A DNA stretch of 64,000 nt from Methanococcus voltae PS (GCF_024807035.1 NZ_JANUCQ010000004.1:82366-146365); one strand, 5' to 3'; shown: positions 40,184 to 50,293, counted from the stretch's first letter. A program made the numbers and translations. Notes: generated from the letters alone by a model not told the origin.

Positions 40184-40225
40184 AGTATTACCTTTTTATT
40201 TTTATTTCTTCTTTTTTTCTTAATT

Positions 40226-40981
<756 letters not shown>

Positions 40982-41157
40982 AATCTAACCAATCTAACCT
41001 TTTAATTTCCTATACCTATCATATTCTTTTAAATTATATATTAAATTATAGGATATAATTTTAAAAATAAGATAAAAATAAAAGTAAATAAAATAATAAA
41101 ATAATAAAATAATAAAAATTTAATAATAAAATAATGGAATAAAAAAATAAAATAAAA

Positions 41158-42591
41158 TTAATTATTTTCTTTTTCTTCAAAAACTAATGCGTAATTGCAA
41201 ATATGTAAATCAACGTTTCCTTCTTCAGCCAAATTTTTTAAATGGAATCCTTTTTTGGCAGTTTCAATGATTAAATCTTGATTATCGCCTTTACAAGTAC
41301 CAATATCTAAAATTATCCTTTTTGAATTTAAACCGGAGTTATTAACGCTTTTAATTCTAGCATTTAATACCTGTGCCTTACAATCTGAACATTTTGTACA
41401 GTTTAGAGTTTTTCCTTGTGCTTCCAAACATATGTTTTCAGGTCTAATACTAAAATATATGTCATAATCGTTATTTAATGAAGTTATAAGTTTACCATAT
41501 CCGTTATTCTCGGTTATATCTGCGTTTAAATCAATATTTTTAATATTTAGTGAATCTAAGGAGTTTACCCGATTTGAAGAATATAGTCCATTTAAACTAC
41601 ATAAGCTATTTAAACTATCCAATAGTTTTTTTCGCGGAATTTTGACGCATAATGATTTACTTTTAAAAATTATTTCATTGTCATCAATATAGAATTTTCC
41701 ATTATAGATATTTTTGAAGCCCATAAATTTTGCCACATATGTATTAATTGGTTGTTCCAAAATATCATCTAACGTACCAAATTGCTCAATTCGTCCATTT
41801 TTAATAACACCCAAGTGCTTTGAAAGTACTATTGCTTCATTGAAGTCGTGAGTAACGTGTATAAAGCAAGTATCAAGTTTTTCATGGATTTCCTTTAAAT
41901 CGTATAATAATTTATCATAAGTCAATTTATCTATTGAACTCAATGGTTCATCTAATAAAACTACTTTTGGATTCATTGAAAGCGTCATTGCAAGGGCTAC
42001 CCTTTGCTTCTCTCCAGAACTTAAATTAGCCGGTTTTCTATCTAATGTGTGCTCTATTTTTAGTAATTTTGCAATATTTTCAATTTTTTTATCTGTTTTT
42101 GACTTAATATCTTTTTTAGATTTTAATTTATTTTTCATTTTTTCAAAATAACCTAATGATTTTGAATTTTTTTCATTATCGTTATTTTTATCGTTATTTC
42201 CCTTATCTTCTCGAGTATGGATTTTAAAGTCTTCGGGATTCTGCATCTCTTTTATAGCCATGTCATTATAAGTATCTGCATATAATGCCTCTAAGGTATG
42301 TTTATATCCAAAACCTATGTTTTCTCGTACTGTGAGGTGAGGAAATAAGTAGTTACCGTTACAGAGCAGTATTTTTCGCTTGTTTATTTCTTTATTGGTT
42401 ATATCTTCGCCATCTAAAAATATACTGCCTTCGTCAGGTTCTCTAAAACCTGCCAATAATTCCAATAATGTTGTTTTACCACTACCACTTAAACCCACCA
42501 ATACACAATAATCATGGTCTTCTATTTCTAAATTATTAATTGTTAGGGTAAAGTCGGACAATTTCTTTTTTAAATTCTTTATTTGTATCAT
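41158..42591 (-). CDS. wtpC: Molybdate/tungstate ABC transporter ATPase with large insertion
   Basis: ATP-binding subunit of a molybdate/tungstate importer, 477 residues instead of about 350. Walker A is GLSGSGKTTLLELLAG (33-48), the signature LSSGEKQRVALAM near 190, Walker B VVLLDEPLSSID near 210, and the switch His lies in IHVTHDFNEA. A Lys/Asn/Asp-rich insertion of about 60-65 residues (about 103-168) lies in the helical subdomain. The usual Q-loop Gln is replaced by Asn78 (LLCNGNYLFPHLTV). The C-terminus looks like a TOBE oxyanion-binding domain but is also expanded. Start 42591 follows GGTGTTTTA. It is the last gene of the minus-strand locus. Confidence 0.82.
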   Translation of the reverse strand: MIQIKNLKKKLSDFTLTINNLEIEDHDYCVLVGLSGSGKTTLLELLAGFREPDEGSIFLDGEDITNKEINKRKILLCNGNYLFPHLTVRENIGFGYKHTLEALYADTYNDMAIKEMQNPEDFKIHTREDKGNNDKNNDNEKNSKSLGYFEKMKNKLKSKKDIKSKTDKKIENIAKLLKIEHTLDRKPANLSSGEKQRVALAMTLSMNPKVVLLDEPLSSIDKLTYDKLLYDLKEIHEKLDTCFIHVTHDFNEAIVLSKHLGVIKNGRIEQFGTLDDILEQPINTYVAKFMGFKNIYNGKFYIDDNEIIFKSKSLCVKIPRKKLLDSLNSLCSLNGLYSSNRVNSLDSLNIKNIDLNADITENNGYGKLITSLNNDYDIYFSIRPENICLEAQGKTLNCTKCSDCKAQVLNARIKSVNNSGLNSKRIILDIGTCKGDNQDLIIETAKKGFHLKNLAEEGNVDLHICNYALVFEEKENN

Positions 42592-42843
42592 TAAAACACC
42601 GATTACTGCATTTATCAAATTAATTAACTTATTTTACGTTTTAATTGCCATTATTTTTATTATTTTTATTATTTTTATTATGGTACATTATACTATGTTA
42701 TTCGTATTATTTGTATATTTCAGTAAAGCTAATTGTAAATTTTAAAAATTATAATTATGAATTCCACGTATTCCTTTAAAATGAAAAGTTATAATAAAAT
42801 ATATAGATTAGGAGGTAGGAATATAATAATAGTTAAGGGGCAA

Positions 42844-43623
42844 TTATTCACTACCGTATGCGCAAAATCGTTCTATAGGGTATATTTTAGCGAAACCTGC
42901 TACTGTTGTACCGTAAAAAATTATTTTCTTACCGTATTTCTCAGCTAAATTTATTAACTCAATTATAGTGCCGTTTGCTGTTGTACTACCGGTAGCAAGT
43001 ACTACGTCAGAGTTTTTTATTAAATATTCGTTCATATCAGCGTGCATAACAAATATTCCGTTTTTCATCCTTCCAATATTATTTACGTCTAAATCTGTGT
43101 TCATAACATTTTCAGCACCAAAAGTCTTGACCATTTGTTTAATTATGGCAGGATGGTATCCAATAATTCCTATTTTTAGAATGTCGTCATCTGTATAATT
43201 ATATGTCTTTATAAGATATTTTGATAAATCTTTAGCACACTTTTCAGGGTCGGAACCTTCGCAATGTTTTGTCCTATCGGTTTTTTTCAAGTGCTCCATC
43301 ACTGCATTGAAAGTTGCGAGTATCTTTTGATTATCGCCAGATTCGATTACTTCTAAAATTGTACCATTGAATTCAGCGAGGTTTTCCAAAGTTGTGAACG
43401 CGTCACCAACAGAATTTTTAAAGAATGCACGTAATAAAAATTCTTTACCATTTAAAAGGGGGTAATCTTTAACGTTTTTAGTATCTAAATTTACATCTAT
43501 TGGTTTTATTTCAATTTCTTCGTTTAAAAGATTGTTCTCTTCGCATAATTTTATCAATATTTCTTTTAAAGCTTTTTGCAAATCAAAATTTTCATCTTTT
43601 ATTTGAGGGGTTTCAAGTTTCAT
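42844..43623 (-). CDS. DUF4213/DUF364 protein in the molybdate/tungstate uptake locus
   Basis: Protein of 259 residues with an N-terminal DUF4213-like part and a C-terminal Rossmann-like DUF364 domain described as a putative heavy-metal chelation domain. Typical DUF364 blocks are IGIIGYHPAIIKQM near 163, DLDVNNIGRM near 187, VLATGSTTANGTI near 217 and IIFYGTTVAGFA near 242. Its biochemical function is unknown. It lies between wtpB (282 nt away) and wtpC (252 nt away) on the same strand, so a role in handling Mo or W is inferred from context. GGATGGTATTATT precedes the ATG. The shared 24-bp element (43666-43689) lies 43-66 bp upstream of its start. Confidence 0.82.
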   Translation of the reverse strand: MKLETPQIKDENFDLQKALKEILIKLCEENNLLNEEIEIKPIDVNLDTKNVKDYPLLNGKEFLLRAFFKNSVGDAFTTLENLAEFNGTILEVIESGDNQKILATFNAVMEHLKKTDRTKHCEGSDPEKCAKDLSKYLIKTYNYTDDDILKIGIIGYHPAIIKQMVKTFGAENVMNTDLDVNNIGRMKNGIFVMHADMNEYLIKNSDVVLATGSTTANGTIIELINLAEKYGKKIIFYGTTVAGFAKIYPIERFCAYGSE

Positions 43624-43665
43624 AATAATACCATCCTTTAATTAATAATCTAAATAATCTATATT

Positions 43666-43689
43666 GCATATTTGCACTTATGTGTAAAA
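43666..43689. promoter_or_regulatory. Operator-like element, copy 2
   Basis: Matches the element at 4216-4239 at 22 of 24 positions and centres on TTTGCACTTATGTGTAAA. It lies 43-66 bp upstream of the DUF364 start codon, overlapping the expected core-promoter area. A repressor or activator responding to Mo/W would be a reasonable binder. Confidence 0.5.
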
Positions 43690-43905
43690 TACCATATTGT
43701 CTTATATTTTTATAATACATATAGCTTTTTAAATTTGTTTAATTATTAAATAACTTAATTAACGTAATTAACGTAATAACGTAATATTGTTTATTTAAAA
43801 TTATAAAATAGAATATTTTAATATTTTTAATATCTCTATAGCAGTATAGTATATTTTTAGATTTATAGAGTTATAAATTTATATTTCATATATCAAATTA
43901 TCAAT

Positions 43906-44700
43906 TTAATATTTTGAACCATAGTTCGCTATTGTACGAATTGTCAATAATATAATCAATGCAACCATCAGGAACACAAAAGCAATTGTTAATGCCATAT
44001 CTATGTTTCCAAGAGATATGTTTAAGAAAACTGCAACAGGTAGTGTCTCCGTTTTCATTTTTGTAGCTCCTGCAACCATCATCGTTGCACCAAACTCGCC
44101 AATACTTCTTGCCCATGCTAAAAACATTCCTGCTAGTATACCATTTTTAGCCATAGGTAAGCTTATTTTAAAGAAACTCTCAACTTTTCCTGCGCCTAAA
44201 CTTTGAGCTATATATTCGTATTTCGAGTCTATCTTTTCGAAAACGGATTTTGAAGTCCTAACGATGAAAGGAGTTGCTACGAAAAATTGTGCAACTATGA
44301 CGCCTTTTGGAGTAAATAAGATTCCTTTTAACTGTTCAGATATTGCCTGACCAAAAATCGTGTTTCCAAAAAATACTAAAAGTGCAAATCCAGAAATTAA
44401 TGGAGGAATTACAACAGGAACTTCCACCATTGCGTCTATGAGATTTTTGCCCCTAAAATCGTATCTTGCGAGAGCATAAGCAGCAGGAACACCGATTATT
44501 AAGCCCAATGTAGTTGCTATTGAAGCAGTCATTAAACTAAATTGTATCGCGAACTGAACCTCGCTTGAAAAAATAGCCATTTCTAAAGTTTCAGGCGTAA
44601 CACTCCCCAATATAGAAAGTAATACAAATAAAACCATTGATATAAATACAGACATTAAAAGCATTGATGAAAACTTTAAAGAATCATTTATAAATCTCAT
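43906..44700 (-). CDS. wtpB: Molybdate/tungstate ABC transporter permease
   Basis: Membrane permease of the ModB/WtpB type, 264 residues with six hydrophobic segments. The cytoplasmic EAA-type loop is ESFFKISLPMAKNGILAGM near 180, followed by WARSIGEFGATMMVAGATK, which is characteristic of molybdate/tungstate permeases. Start 44700 is preferred because GGGATAGTT precedes that ATG; two ATGs upstream in frame are less well placed. The binding-protein gene lies 624 nt upstream on the same strand, a large gap for one operon, so wtpB may have its own promoter near the inverted repeat at 45201-45235. Confidence 0.87.
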   Translation of the reverse strand: MRFINDSLKFSSMLLMSVFISMVLFVLLSILGSVTPETLEMAIFSSEVQFAIQFSLMTASIATTLGLIIGVPAAYALARYDFRGKNLIDAMVEVPVVIPPLISGFALLVFFGNTIFGQAISEQLKGILFTPKGVIVAQFFVATPFIVRTSKSVFEKIDSKYEYIAQSLGAGKVESFFKISLPMAKNGILAGMFLAWARSIGEFGATMMVAGATKMKTETLPVAVFLNISLGNIDMALTIAFVFLMVALIILLTIRTIANYGSKY

Positions 44701-45324
44701 AACTATCCCTGTTTGTCTTACCATTATTATATTTAATATTAATAACATTATAATAATAATTAATAATTGTGTTTTTAGCGTTTTACGTTATTTTAAGTTA
44801 TTTTAAGTTATTTTTTAACTTATCTTATCGTATTTTTGTGTTTTTTGTGTTTTTGTAAATTTTAAAAAATTTTAATGGATAGAATTCTTAAACTTCCTAA
44901 TGTAAAATAAAAAAATAAGACAAATAGAATATATGGAGTAAATTAAACAAAAAATAGCCAATAATGTAGTATATCGACTATTATCGCTACCTATTAATTA
45001 ATCTTACTATTATTTCCAATATTATTTGTTAATTTGGATATAGTGACCAAATAAATTGCTAAATCTTATTTAATATCATAATAATGTGAATTAACCTAAT
45101 TAATTCAATTTAGTGTGATGTATGTTTAGATTTTATTAACCCTAATAATAACCCATTTAATAATTATTTTTAATAATTATTTATTAGATATAACGGTGAT
45201 TAATTCTTACAAATCCCCTAAAAATGTAAGAATTATTTAAGTGTGACATTTTTAAAATATATTATATGAATTAAGTAGTACGATTATTTTATGATTTATA
45301 AGTTATTTACTTCTTATTTATTCC
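44701..45324. other. 624-bp gap between wtpA and wtpB
   Basis: No ORF with a start codon was found, although a ribosome-binding-like GGTGAT occurs at 45195-45200 on the plus strand without a following ATG. The only marked structure is the inverted repeat at 45201-45235. A TTATTTTAAG-type short tandem repeat lies near 44787-44815. Confidence 0.5.
45201..45235. promoter_or_regulatory. Perfect 11-bp-arm inverted repeat between wtpA and wtpB
   Basis: Arms TAATTCTTACA (45201-45211) and TGTAAGAATTA (45225-45235) flank a 13-bp spacer that includes CCCCTA. The left arm and spacer (ACAAATCCCCTA) resemble ACAAATGTCCCTA of the repeat upstream of wtpA. It could be an operator for wtpB, or a stem-loop in the 3' end of the wtpA message. 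Confidence 0.45.
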
Positions 45325-46212
45325 TTAGTTATTTGTATCATTCAATAATACAAAGCCATTCTTTTCAAATATTGGCAATCCTTCAGTTATTATAAATTCG
45401 TAGAATTTTTCAGTATTTGGATTGTCTGAAGTTGTCAAGATTGCTACAGGTATTGTTTTTATTGTGTTGTATTGTGGGTCTATTTCGATAACGTCGACTT
45501 CATCACTTCTTGAAAGTGCGTCAGCCCTCCATACAACAGCTGCATCCGCTTGTTTTTGACATACATACATTAATGTTTGTTTAACAGTACCCGCTTCCAC
45601 CAAAGTATTTTCTTTAACTTTAGAAGTTATGTTTAATCCTTTAGTTTCAGCTTTAGCCAATATCTTATTGAATGTTTTTCCTATCGCAATACTTTTTTCC
45701 CCAAGTGATAATTTAACATCATCTTTTGCTAAATCATCTAAACATTGGATATTTTTAGGATTTCCTTTTTGTACTGCAATTACTGGAACGTGTTTTGTTA
45801 TATTCTCATATTTTGCAACATAACCTTTTGATTCTTGTAATTTGAAGATATATGAACTGTCTCCTGGCATGAAAATGTCACCTGAATTTGAGGCAACAAT
45901 TTTTGAGTACAAAGCACCACTACCACTGTAATCATATTCTATTTTAACGCCATATTTTTGTTCGTAAACTTCTGCAATTTCATCCATTGGTATTTGCATA
46001 CCTGCACCTACTAATGCTCTAATAGGTTCTGAACTCCCCGTACTTTGAGTTTGAGGACCGTCAGTTGCGCCTGTATCTGACATACACCCTGAAAATGCTG
46101 TCATTGTTACTACAGACAAGACTAGTAATACTAAAAAACTGAGTTTAGTATAATTATTCTTTTTTTGTGTTATATTTTCGCCATTATTATTTTTATTATT
46201 TTTAATAGTCAT
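45325..46212 (-). CDS. wtpA: Molybdate/tungstate-binding lipoprotein
   Basis: Extracytoplasmic oxyanion-binding protein of the WtpA/ModA class, 295 residues. A polar Asn/Lys-rich N-terminus precedes a hydrophobic signal ending in the lipobox FSGC (Cys43). The mature part has VGAGMQIPMDEIAEVYEQKYG, YDYSGSGALYSKIVASNSGD and MPGDSSYIFKLQ, the usual oxyanion-binding blocks. Start 46212 is preferred because AGGGATAAT directly precedes it; an ATG 78 nt upstream would create an unlikely second hydrophobic stretch. It is divergent from moeA with an inverted repeat (46420-46439) between them. Confidence 0.87.
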   Translation of the reverse strand: MTIKNNKNNNGENITQKKNNYTKLSFLVLLVLSVVTMTAFSGCMSDTGATDGPQTQSTGSSEPIRALVGAGMQIPMDEIAEVYEQKYGVKIEYDYSGSGALYSKIVASNSGDIFMPGDSSYIFKLQESKGYVAKYENITKHVPVIAVQKGNPKNIQCLDDLAKDDVKLSLGEKSIAIGKTFNKILAKAETKGLNITSKVKENTLVEAGTVKQTLMYVCQKQADAAVVWRADALSRSDEVDVIEIDPQYNTIKTIPVAILTTSDNPNTEKFYEFIITEGLPIFEKNGFVLLNDTNN

Positions 46213-46831
46213 ATTATCCCTGATAATTAGTGATATATTGATAATTAACGAATATGGCATTAATTTCAATATAAAGTAAGTATTGTACAATATAGAACAT
46301 ATATAAATATATATTAAATTTTACGGTAAATTAATAATAAATTCATAGATTGATACGTTGATAAATTTGTTAAATTTATTTTTAAATTTTTTAAGTATTG
46401 ATTATCGATTATCGATTACACAAATGTCCCTACATTTGTATATTACTCAGTACTTTAGAAATTTTTATCGTTATTAATCATTTGAGATTACCATTTTAAA
46501 AATTTCGTAATTAAATATACTTACCTTCATATATAAATCTTTCTATTCATATTTGCCATATTTGTTAAAATGTAATAGTAATATATTAACATTTTTATAG
46601 TATATAAATCATAAGTAATTACACTTCAATAGAAACTTTGAAAACATAATTAATTATGGACAAATTTGTAATTAGATAGCATTAACTTAAATATGTGGTA
46701 TAAATATAGGGATAACAATACCATAATAAAAATACCATAATAAAAAAATATAATATTATAATATTATAATGATATGAAAATATACCCATAATTAAATTAA
46801 ATTATAATAATTCCAATAATTAAGTGATAAA
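46213..46831. other. 619-bp divergent region between wtpA and moeA
   Basis: Contains the inverted repeat at 46420-46439 about 210 bp upstream of wtpA and 390 bp upstream of moeA. A run of ATAATATT-type repeats lies near 46745-46770. I saw no ORF with a ribosome binding site. Confidence 0.5.
46420..46439. promoter_or_regulatory. Inverted repeat ACAAATGT-N4-ACATTTGT between wtpA and moeA
   Basis: Perfect 8-bp arms are separated by CCCT in the shared upstream region of a molybdate/tungstate uptake gene and a molybdenum cofactor gene. This has the size and symmetry of a dimeric regulator's operator. A ModE-like or other oxyanion-responsive factor is the natural candidate, but no such regulator gene is in the window. 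Confidence 0.5.
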
Positions 46832-48052
46832 ATGATATCAATCGATGAATTAAACAGAATATTACAAACTAAATTTAAAAACCAAGAAATTGAAAAAATA
46901 GTTATCGACGAAGCATTTAATAGAGTTATTACAGAAGACATTTATTCAAATATTGCAGTTCCACCGTACAATAAATCAAATATGGATGGTTTTGCAGTTA
47001 ATGAAAAATCAGACGAATACATGATGATTGACGAAGTCCATGCCGGAGATAATAGGGATTTAAAAATCGAAGGTAATGAATGCACATGGGTTGCTACAGG
47101 TGCAAAATTGCCTGAAGGTACCAACTATATCGTACCTGTTGAATACTTAGGTATTGAAACTGAGGAAATGGCGAGCTATATTATTAAAAATCAAAATAAA
47201 ATTATTTTAAACTTAAATGAAGATGAAAATCACATTTTAAAAAATTCATACTTGTCAAATGACCCATTTGAAGAAAATCACATCGTTAAAAAAGGTATTG
47301 ATATTGATGAAGGTCAATTACTTCTTAAAAAAGGTACTAAAATCAATGAACGAAACATTGGTTTATTGGCTTCAGCAGGCATAAAAGAACTTAATGTCTA
47401 CAAACTTCCAAAAGTAGGCATTATATCAACAGGCGACGAATTAAAATTAATAAACGATGTTAATTCAAAAACCATAGGAAATACAGTTAAAAAAGCCGGT
47501 TGTGAACCTAAATTTTTGGGCGTTTCAAAAGATGATTTTGAAGAATTAAGGGAACTTGTTAAAACAGCATTGAACGAATATGACGTAGTTATAACATCTG
47601 GGGGAGTTTCTCGCGGTAAAAAAGATTTTACAAAACGAGTTATTGAAGATTTAGGTGGCGTATTAGTACATAGGGCTAAAATAAAACCTGGAATGCCTAT
47701 TTTATTAGGTGAAGCGTTGGATGAAAACAACTGTAACAAACCTTTAATATGTATGCCTGGAAACGTTACATCTTGCGTAATAATCGCTGAAGTTGTAGTT
47801 TATCCATTTTTAAAGAGCCTTATGCACGAAAGTATGGATAAACATATCAAACAGTTTAAAATATCTGAAGAATTATACTCACAATTTGATAGAACTGTTT
47901 ATATGCCCGTTAGAATTGAAGATGGAGTAGCATATCCAACTTTTGAAGGTTCAAACATGATAAAATCCGTTGCATATGCTGATGGTCTTGTGGAAATTAC
48001 GGACGATAAAAAATACAATAAAAACGAATTAGTTGACGTATGGATGCTTTAA
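46832..48052 (+). CDS. moeA: Molybdopterin molybdenumtransferase MoeA
   Basis: Inserts molybdate (or tungstate) into adenylated molybdopterin. It is 406 residues with the full domain order. The N-terminal domain includes VPPYNKSNMDGFAV near 48 and WVATGAKLPEGTNYIVPVEY near 90. The MPT-binding domain has GIISTGDELK near 198 and VITSGGVSRGKKDF near 253. The segments HRAKIKPGMPILLGE and CMPGNVTSC follow. GTGATAAA precedes the ATG. It is divergent from wtpA, and its product would feed cofactor to the formylmethanofuran dehydrogenase encoded 8 kb upstream. Confidence 0.92.
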   Translation: MISIDELNRILQTKFKNQEIEKIVIDEAFNRVITEDIYSNIAVPPYNKSNMDGFAVNEKSDEYMMIDEVHAGDNRDLKIEGNECTWVATGAKLPEGTNYIVPVEYLGIETEEMASYIIKNQNKIILNLNEDENHILKNSYLSNDPFEENHIVKKGIDIDEGQLLLKKGTKINERNIGLLASAGIKELNVYKLPKVGIISTGDELKLINDVNSKTIGNTVKKAGCEPKFLGVSKDDFEELRELVKTALNEYDVVITSGGVSRGKKDFTKRVIEDLGGVLVHRAKIKPGMPILLGEALDENNCNKPLICMPGNVTSCVIIAEVVVYPFLKSLMHESMDKHIKQFKISEELYSQFDRTVYMPVRIEDGVAYPTFEGSNMIKSVAYADGLVEITDDKKYNKNELVDVWML

Positions 48053-48371
48053 TTAATTTGTATTTTTTATTATTTTATTATTATTTTATTTTTTAAACTA
48101 TATTTATGTTATTTATTTTATCTATTTTTCTATTTTATCTATTTTTCTTGGTTTAATTTTCATTTAAAGAGTAGAAATATTTTATTTAATTTATTAATTG
48201 CCCCATTAAGATTTCATTTAACAAAATATTTAAAGTTTGATATTCAAATATATTATTGTAAAAATATTTAGCATGTTTTGAATGAATAGGGGATTTAATA
48301 CAATAAAATAGTTAAAATTTGGGGTTATTTAATTTAAAATCACGGTATAGATGTTCTTTAGGGGTGTGATT
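48053..48371. other. 319-bp intergenic region, nothing recognised
   Basis: AT-rich region between moeA and a small membrane-protein gene with TATTTTATCTATTTTTC-type repeats near 48111-48150. No ORF, RNA gene or strong inverted repeat was seen. Confidence 0.45.
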
Positions 48372-48710
48372 ATGATAAATATAATAACAATGATAATTTG
48401 GTTGGTAATGACGTATATCATATATGTTGCTTTTGAAACGCTTTTCACGTGGCTAGGAACCAAACTAGTTAAAATAAATGTGGAATTTAAACAGATAGCA
48501 TACGTTTCTGCTATTAAAGCACTTACTTATGTATTATTTGGTCTTATCCCTATTGTAGGTAGTTTATTAGGAATACTTGCTGCTGCATATATGAATAAAG
48601 AAATGTTTGAAGTCGATTGGAAAAATGGCTTTATTATTGAATTGCCCGCACTGGTATTCATATTAATTGCAATGCTTTTGGCAATAATATTCAATATTGT
48701 ACTAATGTAA
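48372..48710 (+). CDS. Small membrane protein of unknown function
   Basis: I do not recognise this 112-residue protein. It has three hydrophobic segments: the N-terminus (IITMIIWLVMTYIIYVAF), a middle one (ALTYVLFGLIPIVGSLLGIL) and the C-terminus (LPALVFILIAMLLAIIFNIV). A short charged loop (MNKEMFEVDWKNG) lies between the last two. Start 48372 follows GGGGTGTGATT; an ATG at 48351 lies upstream of that site and is less likely. The next gene begins 120 nt downstream on the same strand. Confidence 0.6.
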   Translation: MINIITMIIWLVMTYIIYVAFETLFTWLGTKLVKINVEFKQIAYVSAIKALTYVLFGLIPIVGSLLGILAAAYMNKEMFEVDWKNGFIIELPALVFILIAMLLAIIFNIVLM

Positions 48711-48830
48711 ACTAATTAAATTAGTTAAAATAAGCATAAATAATAATTTAAAAATTATTCTTTTTTATATATTAGTTCAAACTAATAGTTTAGTATGGCT
48801 TTCTTAGTACAATTTTAAACATGTGATAAA

Positions 48831-49334
48831 ATGGTCTTAAAAAATGAAAAAGAAATTGAAAATAAACAAGATATCGAAGAAATTGAATATATAACTAAAG
48901 AAGAATTATGGGAAACTTTTTTTAGATATAATCATGAAAAAGAAAAGAAAATGTTACGATATGTTGATAAAACACTTGAAGAATACATAGAAATAAAAAC
49001 TAAAAATGGAAAAGTCATTACATCTGTAACTTTGGGTTTAGATGGTAAGATACTAGAAGGGGGTAAAAATAACCCGCCCGAATTATGCAATAAAGCCATT
49101 ATCTTAAAAGAATACCCTGTAATCTACGATACAGACGTAATTGATAAAGTAGCTCGTAATAAAAACAAGTACTGTCAAGTTATTCAAAATGAAAATAGGT
49201 ACAATACTTTTGACGTAAAAAATATTGATATGATTGAAGAGCTAACTAGACGATTTAAAGTAAATAGTAACCAATATAGGAATATTATAAACTTTGAAAT
49301 ATACTATGGAGATAACTACATTAAAGAAGAATAA
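48831..49334 (+). CDS. Hypothetical protein
   Basis: Soluble, highly charged protein of 167 residues that I do not recognise. No signal peptide, membrane segment, cysteine cluster or nucleotide-binding loop is visible. It starts with an acidic/Asn-rich stretch and has a possible beta-sheet segment (NGKVITSVTLGLDGKILEGG near residue 64). GTGATAAA before the ATG and even codon use support it as a real gene. Confidence 0.6.
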   Translation: MVLKNEKEIENKQDIEEIEYITKEELWETFFRYNHEKEKKMLRYVDKTLEEYIEIKTKNGKVITSVTLGLDGKILEGGKNNPPELCNKAIILKEYPVIYDTDVIDKVARNKNKYCQVIQNENRYNTFDVKNIDMIEELTRRFKVNSNQYRNIINFEIYYGDNYIKEE

Positions 49335-49588
49335 TTTTTAAATTATTATTTTTATATTTAATTTTTATCTATTTTTATATTTTATTATATTCTATTATTT
49401 TTATTCATATAATACCTTGGTTATTTAATTTACAACGAATTGTTATTAGAAAATTTAATGATATGTTTATATATCTTAATAACTAATTACTATATAACCA
49501 ATATTTTGTTGGTTAATATCATCGTCATAATACTAGAATATTATAATATTTTATAATTTACAATTGTTAAAATTAATTTGGTGATTTT

Positions 49589-50293
49589 TTGATAGGCGTA
49601 TGTATGCGAAATAAAAAACCGACAGAGTATAGTCATGTTAATGATTGGGGGCTACATTTCAACCCAAACTTTGATAGATATACCAATGAAGTTAGTTCAG
49701 ATATTTTTGGATTTCATGCACCTATTGTAAATATGTCGTCAAATGAAGGGACAAATAAGATGTTAGAAACTGTTGATTATGTCTCTAACCAAGTTAAATA
49801 TAGTCAAAAAATTCAAAAAATTCAAAACACCGTAAATAATGAAACCTATTTGACTATTCACTTACACAATGGCATACCTCCACAATATGATAAGCTGGTA
49901 GAAAATCTAAAGGGTGTTGTTGAGTACGCAAAAGAAAAAAATATCAAAGTTTGCGTTGAAAATCTTAGAAAAGGTTTTTCTTCAAATCCTAACAACATCT
50001 TAAAAGTTGTGGAAAATTGCGATTGTAATATAACAATAGACATTGGTCATATTAAATACGAAAATAGGCTCGATACAGTGGACTTATTTGCCGAATATAT
50101 TCATAACGTACATGTGTATGAAAATGAAATTGACGGCAAACACATTGCTCCTAAAAATTTAGATAATTTAAAGCCCGTACTTGATAAATTACTGAATTAT
50201 AAAAAAGATTTTTGGTTAGTTGAATTAATGGATAATGAATCTTGCCAAAACACAAAAAATATGTTGACAAATTATTTAATGGAATATTTTTAA
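49589..50293 (+). CDS. TIM-barrel sugar-phosphate isomerase/AP endonuclease 2-like protein
   Basis: Protein of 234 residues with the pattern of the xylose isomerase-like TIM barrel superfamily. Metal-ligand-like residues appear on successive strands: His in TIHLHNG near 90, Glu in KVCVENLRKG near 122, Asp and His in NITIDIGHIKY near 150, and His in VHVYENEIDGKH near 173. The barrel is on the short side, and neither an isomerase nor an endonuclease role can be chosen. Translation starts at TTG 49589 with GGTGATTTT immediately before it. Confidence 0.75.
   Translation: MIGVCMRNKKPTEYSHVNDWGLHFNPNFDRYTNEVSSDIFGFHAPIVNMSSNEGTNKMLETVDYVSNQVKYSQKIQKIQNTVNNETYLTIHLHNGIPPQYDKLVENLKGVVEYAKEKNIKVCVENLRKGFSSNPNNILKVVENCDCNITIDIGHIKYENRLDTVDLFAEYIHNVHVYENEIDGKHIAPKNLDNLKPVLDKLLNYKKDFWLVELMDNESCQNTKNMLTNYLMEYF

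Noticed and set aside
42757..42948. 63-codon plus-strand ORF with an AGGAGGT sequence inside (42810-42816)
   Set aside because: The Shine-Dalgarno-like sequence is within the ORF and not followed by a start codon, and most of the ORF is antisense to the conserved DUF364 gene.
43901..44116. 71-codon ORF overlapping the 3' end of wtpB in another frame
   Set aside because: It is a frame-shifted shadow of wtpB without its own ribosome binding site.
44701..45324. Small gene after GGTGAT at 45195
   Set aside because: No ATG, GTG or TTG follows at usable spacing and the frame closes at once.
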